This document shows, piece after piece, positions 40,217 to 49,798 of a stretch of 64,000 nt of DNA. Source of the DNA: Hypericibacter sp049323455. Its GTDB lineage: Bacteria; Pseudomonadota; Alphaproteobacteria; Dongiales; Dongiaceae. The first letter of the stretch is position 1. Each line of letters opens with the position of its first letter. A program made the translations under genes and the position numbers. The notes under the pieces are model-generated. The model worked only from the letters and a program-made list of their open reading frames with translations. It was not told the origin of the DNA and did not search any database. The stretch is taken from the NCBI GenBank assembly GCA_049323455.1, contig JBMONF010000019.1, forward strand, positions 1-64,000, read 5' to 3'.

Positions 40217-42550
40217 TTAGCGCGTCTCGCCGTCGCCGCGAAGGATCTCGCCGACCCGCCGGGCCAGATCGCGCTTGCGGTAGGGCTTGCTCAAGAGGTT
40301 CCGTTTCCCGCCCGACGGAAGGCCGCCCTGCACGGACGCCTCGGCGAAGCCGGAGGTGAGCAGAACCTTGAGCCCCGGCCGAAGGCTCTGGGCTTCGCGG
40401 GCAAGATCGGCTCCTGTCATGCCGCCGGGCATCACCATGTCGGTGAAAAGCAGGTCGATCGGCCGGCCCTGGCGAAGGATCCCCAACGCCGAAGGGCCAT
40501 CATTGGCTTCGACCACGCGGTATCCCAGTTCGGTAAGCTGCCGGACCGTGACGTCGCGCACCTCGGCATTGTCCTCGACCACGAGGATCGTGGCGTCGGG
40601 CACCGCGTCGTCGGACGCGACCGGGGCCCCGGTTGCGGAAACGACCGGGCCGCTTCCGGCCCTCGGCAGATAGAGCCGAACCGTGGTCCCGTGCCCCACC
40701 TCGCTGTAGATCTTGACATGGCCGCGCGACTGCTTGGCGAAGCCGTAGACCATGCTGAGGCCGAGGCCTGTGCCCTTGCCTTGGGGCTTCGTCGTGAAGA
40801 ACGGCTCGAACACGCGGCCGAGAACGCCCGGCGGAATCCCGGTGCCGGTGTCCGAGACGGCGAGCATGACATAGTCTCCCGGCTCGACCTCGACATTCTC
40901 GGCCGCGTAGCGCTCGTCGAGGTGCGTGTTCGCGGTCTCGATGATCAGGCGTCCGCCGCCGGGCATCGCATCGCGGGCGTTGATGGCGAGGTTGGCCAGT
41001 GCCGATTCGACCTGGGTCGGATCGGCCAGCACCGGCCAAAGATCGGTCGAGAGCTTCATCTCCACCTCGACCTGCTCGCCGAGCGTGCGCCGCAGCAGAT
41101 GGGTGATTCCGGACACCAGATCGTTGAGGGCGAACTCTTTCGGTTCGAGCGACTGACGCCGCGCGAAAGCCAGAAGCTGGCGCGTCAAATCGGCCCCGCG
41201 CAGGCCCGCTTCGAGCGCCTGGCCCGCCAGGTGCCGCGCTTTCGTGCCCGGCGCGAGCTCGCCGGCGAGGTACTCGAGATTGCCGATGATGACGGTGAGA
41301 AGATTGTTGAAATCATGCGCCAGCCCGCCCGTGAGCTGGCCGATCGCTTCCAATTTCTGCGACCGCCTGAGCTGGGCCTCGATTTCGCGCCGCTGGGTGA
41401 TGTCCTCCTGGATACCGACGAAGTGGGTGATACGCCCGTTGTCGTCGCGGACCGGCGAGATCGTCGCAGAGACCGATATCAGACTGCCGTCCTTGCGCCG
41501 GTTCTCGAACTCTCCGCGCCACTCCTGCCCCATCGTGACCGTTTTCCACAGCGTGGCGTACTCGCCGTCGCTGGTCTTGCCGGATTTCCAGAGCGAGGGA
41601 TTGCGCCCGACGACCTCCTCGACGGCATATCCCGTCGCTTCGAGGAACTTCGGATTGACATATTCGATCGTGCCGTGCGCATCGGTGATGACCACGAAGT
41701 TGGCGCTCTGTTCCACCGCCCGCGAGAGCTGCCGCAGCTTCTCCCCCGACCGCTCGCGCTCCGTGATGTCGCGCAGGATCACGGTAAAAGTCATTCCACC
41801 GCTCTCCACCAGCTTCGCGATCGAGGCTTCGGCCGGAAACTCCTCGCCGCTTTTGCGCCGCCCGAACACCTTGCCGCGCAGATTCATCGGCTTGGAGGAT
41901 TCGGAGGATCGCGCGAACTCCTCCACGTGCCTGCGGTGGGCCGCGACGAACCGCGCCGGCAGCAACAGGTCCAGCGGCCGTCCCATGACCTCGGCCGCTT
42001 CATACTCGAAGAGGGCCTCCGCGCCCCGATTGAACAGAGTGATGCGCTGATCCTCGTCGGCCGCGATGATGGCATCCGCGGCCATGGTGAGGATCTGGCG
42101 AAAGCGCGCATCCGCAAGGCGTCGCGCAGCCTCGGCCTGCGCCCGCTCGCGCCGCACCCGCGCCTCGCGGAGCTCCCGTTCGACCGCCGGCACGAGGCGC
42201 CCCAAGTTGCCCTTGACCAGATAGTCCTGCGCTCCCGCCTTCATCGCCGCCACGGCTATGTCCTCGCCCATGCTGCCCGAGACGAAGAGGAAGGGGGTAT
42301 CGAGGCCGCGACTGCGCACGATCGAGAGCGCCTCCGTGCCGCTGAAGCGGGGCATGGTGTAGTCGGCCAGAATCACGTCCCATTCCTGCGTGTCGAGCGC
42401 AGCGGCGAGGCCGGCGGCCGTATCCACACGCCGATGGCCGATCTCGTGGCCCGCGCGCCGAAGCTCGCGCAGAAGCAATGCCGTGTCGTCTTCCGAATCC
42501 TCCACGATCAGGAGACGCAGCGGCGTTCTCATGTTCGGGTCGTCCGACAA
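40217..42550 (-). CDS. Soluble hybrid histidine kinase (REC-PAS-PAS-HisKA-HATPase-REC)
   Basis: A 777-residue cytoplasmic kinase without membrane segments. The N-terminal receiver has RLLIVEDSEDD, VILADYTMPR and YLVKGNLG. Two PAS domains follow (AADAIIAADEDQRITLFNRG; NFVVITDAHGTIEYVNPKFL). The H-box is GGLAHDFNNLLTVIIGNLEY and the ATP-binding boxes are NLAINARDAMPGGG and GKGTGLGLSMVYGF. A C-terminal receiver (ILVVEDNAEVRDV, LLFTDMVMPGG, LLSKPY) closes it. The TTG at 42550 has GAGGAAAG upstream; ATG 42532 is an alternative. It follows the CheY-like gene by 10 bp. Confidence 0.9.
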   Translation of the reverse strand: MSDDPNMRTPLRLLIVEDSEDDTALLLRELRRAGHEIGHRRVDTAAGLAAALDTQEWDVILADYTMPRFSGTEALSIVRSRGLDTPFLFVSGSMGEDIAVAAMKAGAQDYLVKGNLGRLVPAVERELREARVRRERAQAEAARRLADARFRQILTMAADAIIAADEDQRITLFNRGAEALFEYEAAEVMGRPLDLLLPARFVAAHRRHVEEFARSSESSKPMNLRGKVFGRRKSGEEFPAEASIAKLVESGGMTFTVILRDITERERSGEKLRQLSRAVEQSANFVVITDAHGTIEYVNPKFLEATGYAVEEVVGRNPSLWKSGKTSDGEYATLWKTVTMGQEWRGEFENRRKDGSLISVSATISPVRDDNGRITHFVGIQEDITQRREIEAQLRRSQKLEAIGQLTGGLAHDFNNLLTVIIGNLEYLAGELAPGTKARHLAGQALEAGLRGADLTRQLLAFARRQSLEPKEFALNDLVSGITHLLRRTLGEQVEVEMKLSTDLWPVLADPTQVESALANLAINARDAMPGGGRLIIETANTHLDERYAAENVEVEPGDYVMLAVSDTGTGIPPGVLGRVFEPFFTTKPQGKGTGLGLSMVYGFAKQSRGHVKIYSEVGHGTTVRLYLPRAGSGPVVSATGAPVASDDAVPDATILVVEDNAEVRDVTVRQLTELGYRVVEANDGPSALGILRQGRPIDLLFTDMVMPGGMTGADLAREAQSLRPGLKVLLTSGFAEASVQGGLPSGGKRNLLSKPYRKRDLARRVGEILRGDGETR

Positions 42551-42560
42551 TTCTCTTTCC

Positions 42561-42998
42561 TCATGCCGGCGGCGGCTCGTTGAGGAGCAGCCAATAGAGG
42601 CCGAGTTGGCGCACGGCCTCGAGAAACTCGTCGAAGTTGACCGGCTTGCGGACGTAGCTGTTGCAGCCGAGACGATAGCTGTCGGCCAGATCCTGCTCCT
42701 CCCTCGAGGAGGTCAGAATCACGATCGGCAATAGGCGGGTGCGCGCGTCGGCGCGGAGGCGCCGCAGAACCTCCATGCCGTCCAGCTTCGGCAGCTTCAG
42801 ATCGAGCAGCACCACCTGCGGCGCCTCGGCCGCGTCGCGCGCGGCATGAGAGCCGGTCGCAAAGATGTAGTCGAGCGCCTCCACACCGTCGCGCGCGACA
42901 ACCACCTCGTTCTTGATGTTGTTCTTGCGAAAGGCGCGCAGCGTGAGCGCCACGTCGTCGGGATTGTCTTCGACGAGCAATATGGGTTTCCCGCGCAT
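42561..42998 (-). CDS. CheY-like response regulator (Rcp1-like)
   Basis: A single-domain receiver of 145 residues without an output domain. The acidic pocket is ILLVEDNPDD, the phosphoacceptor Asp is in VVLLDLKLPKLDG, and the conserved Thr/Ser and Lys are in VILTSSREEQD and SYVRKPVNFDEF. The YLGCNSYVRKPVNF-like region resembles regulators paired with phytochrome-type kinases. It lies 18 bp after the sensor kinase gene and probably takes its phosphate. Confidence 0.92.
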   Translation of the reverse strand: MRGKPILLVEDNPDDVALTLRAFRKNNIKNEVVVARDGVEALDYIFATGSHAARDAAEAPQVVLLDLKLPKLDGMEVLRRLRADARTRLLPIVILTSSREEQDLADSYRLGCNSYVRKPVNFDEFLEAVRQLGLYWLLLNEPPPA

Positions 42999-43016
42999 CC
43001 GTCTCCTCTCCCCCAG

Positions 43017-45176
43017 CTAGAGCGTGAAGTAGAACGTCGCACCCTTGTCCGTCTCGGCGTCGGCCCACACGCGGCCGCCATGTTTCAGGAGGATGCGCTG
43101 CACGGTTGCAAGCCCGATCCCGGTGCCCGGGAACCGCGCGGCATCGTGCAGGCGCTGGAACGCGCCGAAGAGCTTGCCCGCATAGGCCATGTCGAACCCG
43201 GCGCCGTTGTCGCGCACGAAATAGGCCGGCTCGCCGTTGTCGTCGGTCCGACCGAACTCGATCCGCGCAGGGATGCGGCCCGCCGTGAACTTCCAGGCGT
43301 TGCCGAGAAGATTCTCCAGGGCGATGCGCAACAGGCGCGGGTCGCCCTGGGCGCGCAGCCGCGGCGCGATGACGAACTCGACCGCGCGCTGCGGCGCGCA
43401 CTGCTGGAGGTCGCGCGCGATCGTCTCCGCCATTGCGCTGAGATCGACCGCGTCGAGAACGAGCTCGGTTCGCGTCACTCGCGACAGCTTGAGCAGATCG
43501 TCGATGAGCACTCCCATGCGCTGCGCCCCTCGGCGGATGCGGTCGAGATAGCCGCGCCCCGTATCGTCGAGACGATCGGCGCAGTCCTCCAGCAGCGCCT
43601 GACCGAACCCGTCGATGGCCCGCAACGGCGCACGCAGGTCGTGCGAAACGGAGTAGCTGAAGGACTCCAGCTCCTTGTTCAGGGCCTGAAGCTCGGCATT
43701 GTCCCGCGCCAGGCGCTCGTTCAGCTCCTGCAATTTCCTCTCCGCCTCCTTTTGCTCGGTCACGTCGCGAATATCGGAGAAGATAAACACTCCTTCGTCG
43801 GTCTCCACCGGGCTGAGGCTGACGGCGACGGGGAATTCCGTCCCGTCGCTCCGTTCGCCATGGAGCGCCAGGCCGCTGCCCATCGGCCGGGCGCGCGCCG
43901 CCGCCGCGTAGTCGGCGCGGTGGCCCACGTGCCGCGCGCGATAGCGCGCCGGGATGAGCATTTCGACGGGCTTGCCGACCAGTTGGGAGGAACGATAGCC
44001 GAACAGGCGGAGCGTCTGCGCGTTGCTGAAGACGATCCGTCCTTCCCGGTCTGTCACCACGACGGCGTCGGGCGCCGATTCCAGCAGGCCGCGAAACTGC
44101 GCTTCGCGGCGGCGGATGGTCTTTTGAGCAGCCTCGCGGCCGGCCCAGTGGCGGGCGACGAGCCATGAAGCGACGGCAAGCAGCGATAGCAGCGTCGCGG
44201 TCGCCAGGATGAAATAGCGCCGGAACGGCGCCGCGTCGGCCGCGAGCGCGCTCGCCGGAAGATGGGCGACCAGAATCCATCGGGGGAATACGGCATTGGC
44301 CATCGCCCTTTCGTTCGCGGCCATCGCCGCCGCCGACGACGCCATGTCCAGGACGGCGTAGGCGAACAGGTCGCCGTTCGCCGCGAATTGTCCGGATGGC
44401 GGGCCCTCTCCAATCCGTTTCCACGGTTCCGGGTAGGTTCGTGCGAAGGTCCGATCGTCGCGTCCCGGATACATGAAGGCCCACTCGTCTTCGGCGCGGG
44501 GGCCGAGCAGCCAGTAGCCTTGCGGATCGAGCATCCAGATCTGCTCACGATTCGCCGTGGCCTGCGCCCGAATCTGTTCGAGCAGGCGCTGGCCGAGATA
44601 ATTGAGCACGACGATGCCGCGCTTGCGACCCTCCCCGTCGAAGACAGGTGCGCCGAAGCGGATCATCGGCTTGATCGGCTGCTCGATGAGGCCACGCTCG
44701 ACATTGAGGTCGAACGGAGAGACGTAGAGCTGCCCCGGGCCGAGTTTCAGCGTTTCGCGAACGTAGTAGCGGTCCGCCTTGTTCTGCAGATGAGCGTCCG
44801 GCACGATACGAGGCGCGCCGGCGTTCCAATCCACGCGCACCGCTTCCCGACCGTCGAGATCGAGAAACCGCACCTGGTCGTAGATCGCCTTGTGCGTGGA
44901 AAAGGCCAGATACTCGGCCGCGACATCCCGGCGCGCAGCCGGATCGTTGGTGTCGAGCCAGCGCCGCAGCGCCGGCTGCTCGGCGAGATAGCGGATGTCG
45001 GATATGACCGCGGCCAACGCCCCGGCGGCGCGCTGCCGCGCGATTTCGACCATATCCCGCTCGCCAGCCGCGGTGACGGTCCGGGAAGCGGAAAGCTCGG
45101 CGTGATGGAGCAGGTACATCACGCCCGCGGCGCTGGCGGCCAGCGGCAGGAAAATGAGCGCCGCCCGCCGGAGCAT
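43017..45176 (-). CDS. Membrane sensor histidine kinase with PAS domain
   Basis: A 719-residue sensor. A first membrane segment (AALIFLPLAASAAGVMYLL) and a second near residue 320 (RYFILATATLLSLLAVASWL) flank a Cache-like periplasmic domain of about 290 residues. A PAS domain (ESAPDAVVVTDREGRIVFSN) and the HisKA box (ESFSYSVSHDLRAPLRAIDG) follow, then ATPase motifs NLLGNAWKFTAG, DNGAGFDM and GTGIGLATVQRI. The ATG at 45176 is chosen; an in-frame GTG at 45188 is possible. It leads the kinase-regulator-hybrid kinase operon. Confidence 0.9.
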   Translation of the reverse strand: MLRRAALIFLPLAASAAGVMYLLHHAELSASRTVTAAGERDMVEIARQRAAGALAAVISDIRYLAEQPALRRWLDTNDPAARRDVAAEYLAFSTHKAIYDQVRFLDLDGREAVRVDWNAGAPRIVPDAHLQNKADRYYVRETLKLGPGQLYVSPFDLNVERGLIEQPIKPMIRFGAPVFDGEGRKRGIVVLNYLGQRLLEQIRAQATANREQIWMLDPQGYWLLGPRAEDEWAFMYPGRDDRTFARTYPEPWKRIGEGPPSGQFAANGDLFAYAVLDMASSAAAMAANERAMANAVFPRWILVAHLPASALAADAAPFRRYFILATATLLSLLAVASWLVARHWAGREAAQKTIRRREAQFRGLLESAPDAVVVTDREGRIVFSNAQTLRLFGYRSSQLVGKPVEMLIPARYRARHVGHRADYAAAARARPMGSGLALHGERSDGTEFPVAVSLSPVETDEGVFIFSDIRDVTEQKEAERKLQELNERLARDNAELQALNKELESFSYSVSHDLRAPLRAIDGFGQALLEDCADRLDDTGRGYLDRIRRGAQRMGVLIDDLLKLSRVTRTELVLDAVDLSAMAETIARDLQQCAPQRAVEFVIAPRLRAQGDPRLLRIALENLLGNAWKFTAGRIPARIEFGRTDDNGEPAYFVRDNGAGFDMAYAGKLFGAFQRLHDAARFPGTGIGLATVQRILLKHGGRVWADAETDKGATFYFTL

Positions 45177-45736
45177 GCTCACGTTCACGGTCGCCTTGGG
45201 TGACACCAGGTTCGCCCCAGTTTGCCCTGCCCCCGATCGGCGCAACTCTGGTCGAAAGACCGGCCCCGAGCTGGCTTGGCCCCTCGCCCACCTTCTTGGT
45301 GAATCATACCCCACAATCAATGGTTGACAATTCATCCAAATTATTAACGTTTCGCAAACGATATTGCCGATGGAAAAAATGTTTCCTTTCAGCTTCATAG
45401 CTGCATCACAGCGAGCGCGCAGCCTTGGAGAAGCGGCGGCAAGGGACCTTGTCGCCGGCGCCCTGCATACCGACCGCGACATGCGGCGTGGAGCGGGATC
45501 GCAAACATGCCCCGCCTTGCGGCCGTGGCTCCCTGCATCCGCCGCGCGGTGCCCATCGTCTGCAAGACGGCCTCGAGCCCGCGATTGGCCGACGGGCGTC
45601 CATCCTGCCCGATTCGCTCTCGGCGGCATCGACGGCGCTGCGCGATGCCGGCGGCGGCGCTTTCCTTCGGCCCATAATCTGACACAATTCGACCTCTCAA
45701 TTCGCCCTCCACCCACGTCAGGCGGTTCATGCGGAC
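45177..45736. other. Divergent intergenic region, kinase / 2OG oxygenase
   Basis: About 560 bp. The part at 45300-45400 is AT-rich and includes TTGACA at 45324, so it likely holds the kinase promoter and perhaps others. The rest (45400-45700) is GC-rich with no gene, remnant or repeat that I can support. Confidence 0.5.
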
Positions 45737-46585
45737 ATGACGGCGCGCAGCATTCTGGCATCGGCCTCCCCAGGCCATGTGGCCACGGAGCCCTTCCCGC
45801 ATCTGGTCGAGAAGGACGTGCTTCCGGCCGATCGCTATCACCAACTTCAGGCGCTGTTCCCCTCGACGCAGGCGATCCTGGGCGCCCGGCGCAAGATCAT
45901 CGAGAATGCCGCCGCGCGGATGCCGGCGGTGAAAGTGCTCGATAATCCCCACGTCGCACCCGAGTGGCGGGAGTTCTTCGCCGTTCATACGTCCCAGATT
46001 TTCTGGGCCGACATCGTGCGCGTCTTCGGCGCAAGCTTGCGCTCGACCTTTCCGAAGCTCGAGGAGCAATTGGGGCGCAGCCTCGAGAATCTGCGGGTCG
46101 GCGTGCGCGGCGCGGAGGGACAAGCCGATCTCAGGCTCGAATGCCAGTTCGTCATCAACACGCCCGGCGCCCGAACCTCTTCGGTCAAGACACCGCATGT
46201 CGACAAGCGCCAGACGATCTTTGCGGCGCTCTACTACCTGCGCGATGCCGAGGACGAGTCCGAAGGCGGCGACCTGGAGTTCTATGTCTGGAAGCGGGAT
46301 CCCCGCTTCCTCTCTTACCGCATGATCCTGCTCGACGATGTGGAGCCGAACTGCCTCGTGCCTTACGCGCCCAACACGCTTGCCTGCTTCGTCAATTCGG
46401 TGCAATCGGTGCATGGCGTGTCGCCGCGCGGGCCCTCGACCAAGCCTCGGCGATACATCAATTTCATTGCGGAGCTGCCGTTCAAGGCGTTCGTGACGCC
46501 GCCCGTGAGCCTGCCGGCGCGGGTCATGCACTGGCGGCAGGTGCGCCAGATCAGCCGGCGCTCGGTGGGCGGCGACCGGTACTGA
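45737..46585 (+). CDS. 2-oxoglutarate/Fe(II)-dependent oxygenase-like protein
   Basis: A 282-residue protein with the double-stranded beta-helix motif set of 2OG oxygenases. The HxD pair is in KTPHVDKRQTIFAALYYLRD, EGGDLEFYVWKRD follows, and the distal His and the Arg are in NSVQSVHGVSPRG and RRYINFIAEL. The substrate is not known; relatives hydroxylate proteins or small molecules. It is followed 59 bp later by the ELM1-family gene. Confidence 0.82.
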   Translation: MTARSILASASPGHVATEPFPHLVEKDVLPADRYHQLQALFPSTQAILGARRKIIENAAARMPAVKVLDNPHVAPEWREFFAVHTSQIFWADIVRVFGASLRSTFPKLEEQLGRSLENLRVGVRGAEGQADLRLECQFVINTPGARTSSVKTPHVDKRQTIFAALYYLRDAEDESEGGDLEFYVWKRDPRFLSYRMILLDDVEPNCLVPYAPNTLACFVNSVQSVHGVSPRGPSTKPRRYINFIAELPFKAFVTPPVSLPARVMHWRQVRQISRRSVGGDRY

Positions 46586-46644
46586 GCGACGCACCGGCCC
46601 CGCCGGGCTTGCCCGCGGCGGCCGTTGCCGTTAGGCATGGCCGC

Positions 46645-47805
46645 ATGAAGCAGCTTGGCATCACGAGCGAGGGCGCCCTGAGCCACGAGGCCGCCGCCGA
46701 GCATCGCCGCGGGCCGATGCCCCGCGTCTGGCTGCTGATGGGCCACCGGGCCGGCGACAATGCCCAGGTCCTGGCGCTGGCCGAGGCGTTGGGCTGGCCC
46801 TTCCAGATCAAGCGCTTCGTCTATCGGAAATACGAGTTCCTGACCAATCGCCTCATCGGCTGCACGCTCGCCGGCATCGACCGCCGCCGCTCGGACCCTC
46901 TGACGCCGCCCTGGCCCGATCTCGTCATCACCGCCGGCCGGCGCAACGAGCCGGTAGCGCGCTGGGTTCAGGCGCGCTCGGGCGGGCGGACGCGGCTGAT
47001 CCATCTGGGGCGAAGTTGGGCGAAGCCCCGGCATTTCGATCTGATCGTCACCACGCCGCAATATCGCGTGCCGGCCCTTCCCAACGTGCTCCAGATCGAG
47101 GCCCCCCTGCACCGGGTCACGCCAGCCCGCCTGGCGGAAGCGGCCGATCGCTGGCGGCCCGCTCTTCGGCATCTGCCACGCCCTCTGATCGCGGTGCTGA
47201 TTGGCGGCGACAGCCCGCCTTACGTCTTCGATGTCGAGATGGCGGAGCGCCTCGGCCGACAGGCTGCCGCCTTGGCCAGGGCCCAGCGCGGCTCGCTCCT
47301 CGTCACCACCAGCCCGCGCACGCGCGCGGCGGCGGCGGCGGCGCTCCGTCAGGTTATCGACGTTCCCTGCCATTTCTACGAATGGCAGCCGGATCCGGAT
47401 TCCAATCCCTATCTGGGCTATCTGGCGCTGGCCGATTCCCTGATCGTGACGGGCGAGAGCATGTCGATGGTCGCCGAGGCCTGCGCCACGGGAAAGCCGG
47501 TCAGGATCTTCGACATGGGGCGGGGCTGGACCCGGATGCGCGCGCCCGGGGACAGGGCCAAGGAGCGCGAGCCGCCGCCGGCGCTCGGCCTTGCCGAGCG
47601 CCTCGAGCCCAAGCGCGTGCTGCACTGGCTCCTGGCGCACGGCCTGCCCGCCCGCATCCGGCGCGACGTGCGCAACATCCTGCGGCCGTTCGTGGCGAGC
47701 GGCCGGGCGGTCTGGCTTGGCGACGAGGTGGCGTCGGTGACGGCGCCGGCGCCCACCGATCTGCCGCGGACGGTGGCTCGGGTCAGGGCCCTGTTCGAGA
47801 ATTAG
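46645..47805 (+). CDS. ELM1-family protein (DUF1022-like, GT-B fold)
   Basis: A 386-residue protein of the family named after plant mitochondrial fission factor ELM1, common in alphaproteobacteria. It has VWLLMGHRAGDNAQVLALAE at the N-terminus, DLVITAGRRNEPVARWVQ, LIHLGRSWAKP, VLIGGDSPPYVFD and the late motif LADSLIVTGESMSMVAEACA. The fold resembles glycosyltransferases such as MurG, but the bacterial role is not established. The ATG at 46645 is the first sensible start. Confidence 0.85.
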   Translation: MKQLGITSEGALSHEAAAEHRRGPMPRVWLLMGHRAGDNAQVLALAEALGWPFQIKRFVYRKYEFLTNRLIGCTLAGIDRRRSDPLTPPWPDLVITAGRRNEPVARWVQARSGGRTRLIHLGRSWAKPRHFDLIVTTPQYRVPALPNVLQIEAPLHRVTPARLAEAADRWRPALRHLPRPLIAVLIGGDSPPYVFDVEMAERLGRQAAALARAQRGSLLVTTSPRTRAAAAAALRQVIDVPCHFYEWQPDPDSNPYLGYLALADSLIVTGESMSMVAEACATGKPVRIFDMGRGWTRMRAPGDRAKEREPPPALGLAERLEPKRVLHWLLAHGLPARIRRDVRNILRPFVASGRAVWLGDEVASVTAPAPTDLPRTVARVRALFEN

Positions 47806-47836
47806 GCCCCGCCCGCTCCGGCCGGGCCCGCGCGCC

Positions 47837-48763
47837 TCACGCGGCCATCGGCTTGGCGCCCAAGGGCGGGGTCCGGCGCAGGAGATCGAGCGCGTCGTGG
47901 CGGATGTGGTTGTGCCGCATCTCGTCCTTGAGCTGCGCCTCGGTCACGATCCCCTTGTCGAGGCACTCGCGCAAGAGCCCGAAGAAGAACCGCTCCTGGT
48001 TCGGATCGGGATGCGGGTTGTAGCGCCCGAGCAGCCCGTAATCGCCGAACAGCTTGCGCCGCGCGATCATGATCCAGGCCCAGGGCGGGAAGAAATAGAC
48101 CCGGTCGACGGGGTTGAAGTCGACCTTGAGCCCGGTCTTCCAGGGCTGCGTCTTGCGCTTGGTGTTGTGCACCATCTTGGTCGCCGGCGTCAGATTGTCG
48201 AAATCGTTCCACTCGTTCTCGAGCAGGCCGATCGTCTCCTGCGGCTCGGTGATCAGGCTGGTCCACTCGATATAGTCGCGCTTGAACTCGAACATCTCGT
48301 TGAACTGCGTCTCGACATGCCAGTGCTTGAGCTTGGCGCAATCGAGCAGCATGACACTGGTCGCGTGCAGCTTGCGGGCACCGCGGCGCCGGCACAGGAT
48401 CGCCTTGCCCTGCATGTCGCGGCTCAAGAGCTCCCACACGTCGCCCTGGGCGAAGACGTCGGGATCGATCACGACGGCGCGGCCCTGATAGCCCATCAGC
48501 TCGGGCGGCATGAAGCGCAGCGGCGTGAAGGATTGCAGGTCGTCGTTGTGCCAGACGCGCTTGAGCCCGTCGCGCAAGTAAACCTTGCCTTCCTTCTTGC
48601 GGAAGAAGTCGTAATCCTCCTGGTGCATGATCCGCACGTCGAAGGCGTCGGGCTTGGCCGAGTTGCGCTTCAGCGAATAGGCGGCGACCAGGGCGCCCAC
48701 CAGCTGCTTCTTGTTGGTCTGAATGAAGACACAGGGCTTGTTCGGCACCGTATTCTCGCTCAT
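47837..48763 (-). CDS. GT8-like glycosyltransferase family protein
   Basis: A 308-residue protein with a GT-A-like N-terminus (CVFIQTNKKQLVGALVAAYS) and a DxD-type metal motif in GRAVVIDPDVFAQGD. PWKTGLKVDFNPVDRVYFFP later suggests the acceptor side. It probably transfers a sugar, but the donor is unknown. The ATG at 48763 is preferred (GAGGTG six bases upstream) over a GTG at 48772. It is convergent with the ELM1 gene and follows the sulfotransferase. Confidence 0.75.
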   Translation of the reverse strand: MSENTVPNKPCVFIQTNKKQLVGALVAAYSLKRNSAKPDAFDVRIMHQEDYDFFRKKEGKVYLRDGLKRVWHNDDLQSFTPLRFMPPELMGYQGRAVVIDPDVFAQGDVWELLSRDMQGKAILCRRRGARKLHATSVMLLDCAKLKHWHVETQFNEMFEFKRDYIEWTSLITEPQETIGLLENEWNDFDNLTPATKMVHNTKRKTQPWKTGLKVDFNPVDRVYFFPPWAWIMIARRKLFGDYGLLGRYNPHPDPNQERFFFGLLRECLDKGIVTEAQLKDEMRHNHIRHDALDLLRRTPPLGAKPMAA

Positions 48764-48823
48764 CTCCGTCACCTCGTCTCTTGGTCGCGCGGCCGGCGCC
48801 CCGGTCCGGCGCGATCCATGCTC

Positions 48824-49798
48824 TCACCCGCCCGATGCAACCCGCCTCTCGCCCGAGGCGGAGGTGCTCCCGCCGCCGGACGACATCTCCGCGCCTTCGT
48901 ACCCGAACACCGGGTCGAGATGGGCGCGGATGTAGGAATCGATCTGGCGCACCTGGTCGTCGTCGAAATAGTCCCGGTAGCCGCCGACCTTGGCGCGGCG
49001 CACCTTGTAGGAATCGGGATTCGACTTGTCGCCCGGCACCATGCGCGAGCCCGACCACCAGAACACCCGCTTGCTTTCGAGCTTCTTCAGGTTGTCGAAG
49101 GCGGCGAAGGCGACCGCCTCCTTGATCTCGGCGTCGGTGGGGCTCTGCCCCATCCAGGTCAGGATGCGGCGCAGCTCGGCCTCGGGGTTCGCGCGCATGT
49201 CCTCGTAGCGCACGACGAGCCGGTTGCGGACGCGCGGCAGCTCCTTCGCCCATTCGTTCATGAAGCGCACGACGCGCTGGAGCCCCGCGTCCTCGTGCAT
49301 GACGAAATCGAAGATCGGGATCTCGGCCCCGTGCGCCGGATACTGGTTCAGCGCCTTCTTGTGCGGCAGCATCCGGTAGCGCCACTGGAAGAACTGCGAC
49401 ACCGCCACGTCGGCCGGATGGCGCACCAGCAGCAGGGTCGGCTTGTCGTAGAACGCCGCCTTGCTCGCCCCGTTGCCGGTATAGTCGCGGATGTAGTTGT
49501 CGTGCGTGAACAGGATCTTCGGGATCGCCCGGTTCTTGCGGTGCAGATTGTCGAAGATGAGCAGGCTGCGTTCGTCGAGGCCGTAGCGAAGCTGGAAGAA
49601 GCGCGACAACATGACGCTGAGCCAGGTGCGCCCGCTCTTCCCGTGCGAGACCACGGCGAAGTCCGCCCGCCGCAGGTTGCGCGCGTCCTCGCGTCCGCGG
49701 GCGCGGCGGCGGATCGAGCGCCGCTTCTCGGGCGGCGCGATCGTCGCGGCTTTCACCACGATTTCGCGCACCACGCGATTGAGGACGGAATCGATCAC
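48824..49798 (-). CDS. Sulfotransferase
   Basis: It transfers sulfate from PAPS to a hydroxyl, most likely on a surface glycan given its neighbours. The 324 residues have the 5'-phosphosulfate loop FAVVSHGKSGRTWLSVMLSR and the 3'-phosphate motif LLLVRHPADVAVSQFF, followed by VVRYEDMRANPEAEL and a C-terminal GGYRDYF. The start is a GTG with AGGAG upstream. The last 20 or so residues are Gly/Ser-rich and may be disordered. Confidence 0.9.
   Translation of the reverse strand: MIDSVLNRVVREIVVKAATIAPPEKRRSIRRRARGREDARNLRRADFAVVSHGKSGRTWLSVMLSRFFQLRYGLDERSLLIFDNLHRKNRAIPKILFTHDNYIRDYTGNGASKAAFYDKPTLLLVRHPADVAVSQFFQWRYRMLPHKKALNQYPAHGAEIPIFDFVMHEDAGLQRVVRFMNEWAKELPRVRNRLVVRYEDMRANPEAELRRILTWMGQSPTDAEIKEAVAFAAFDNLKKLESKRVFWWSGSRMVPGDKSNPDSYKVRRAKVGGYRDYFDDDQVRQIDSYIRAHLDPVFGYEGAEMSSGGGSTSASGERRVASGG

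Noticed and set aside
45425..45682. Possible 85-residue protein between the kinase and the oxygenase gene
   Set aside because: Pro/Arg-rich composition typical of chance frames in GC-rich DNA and no ribosome site.
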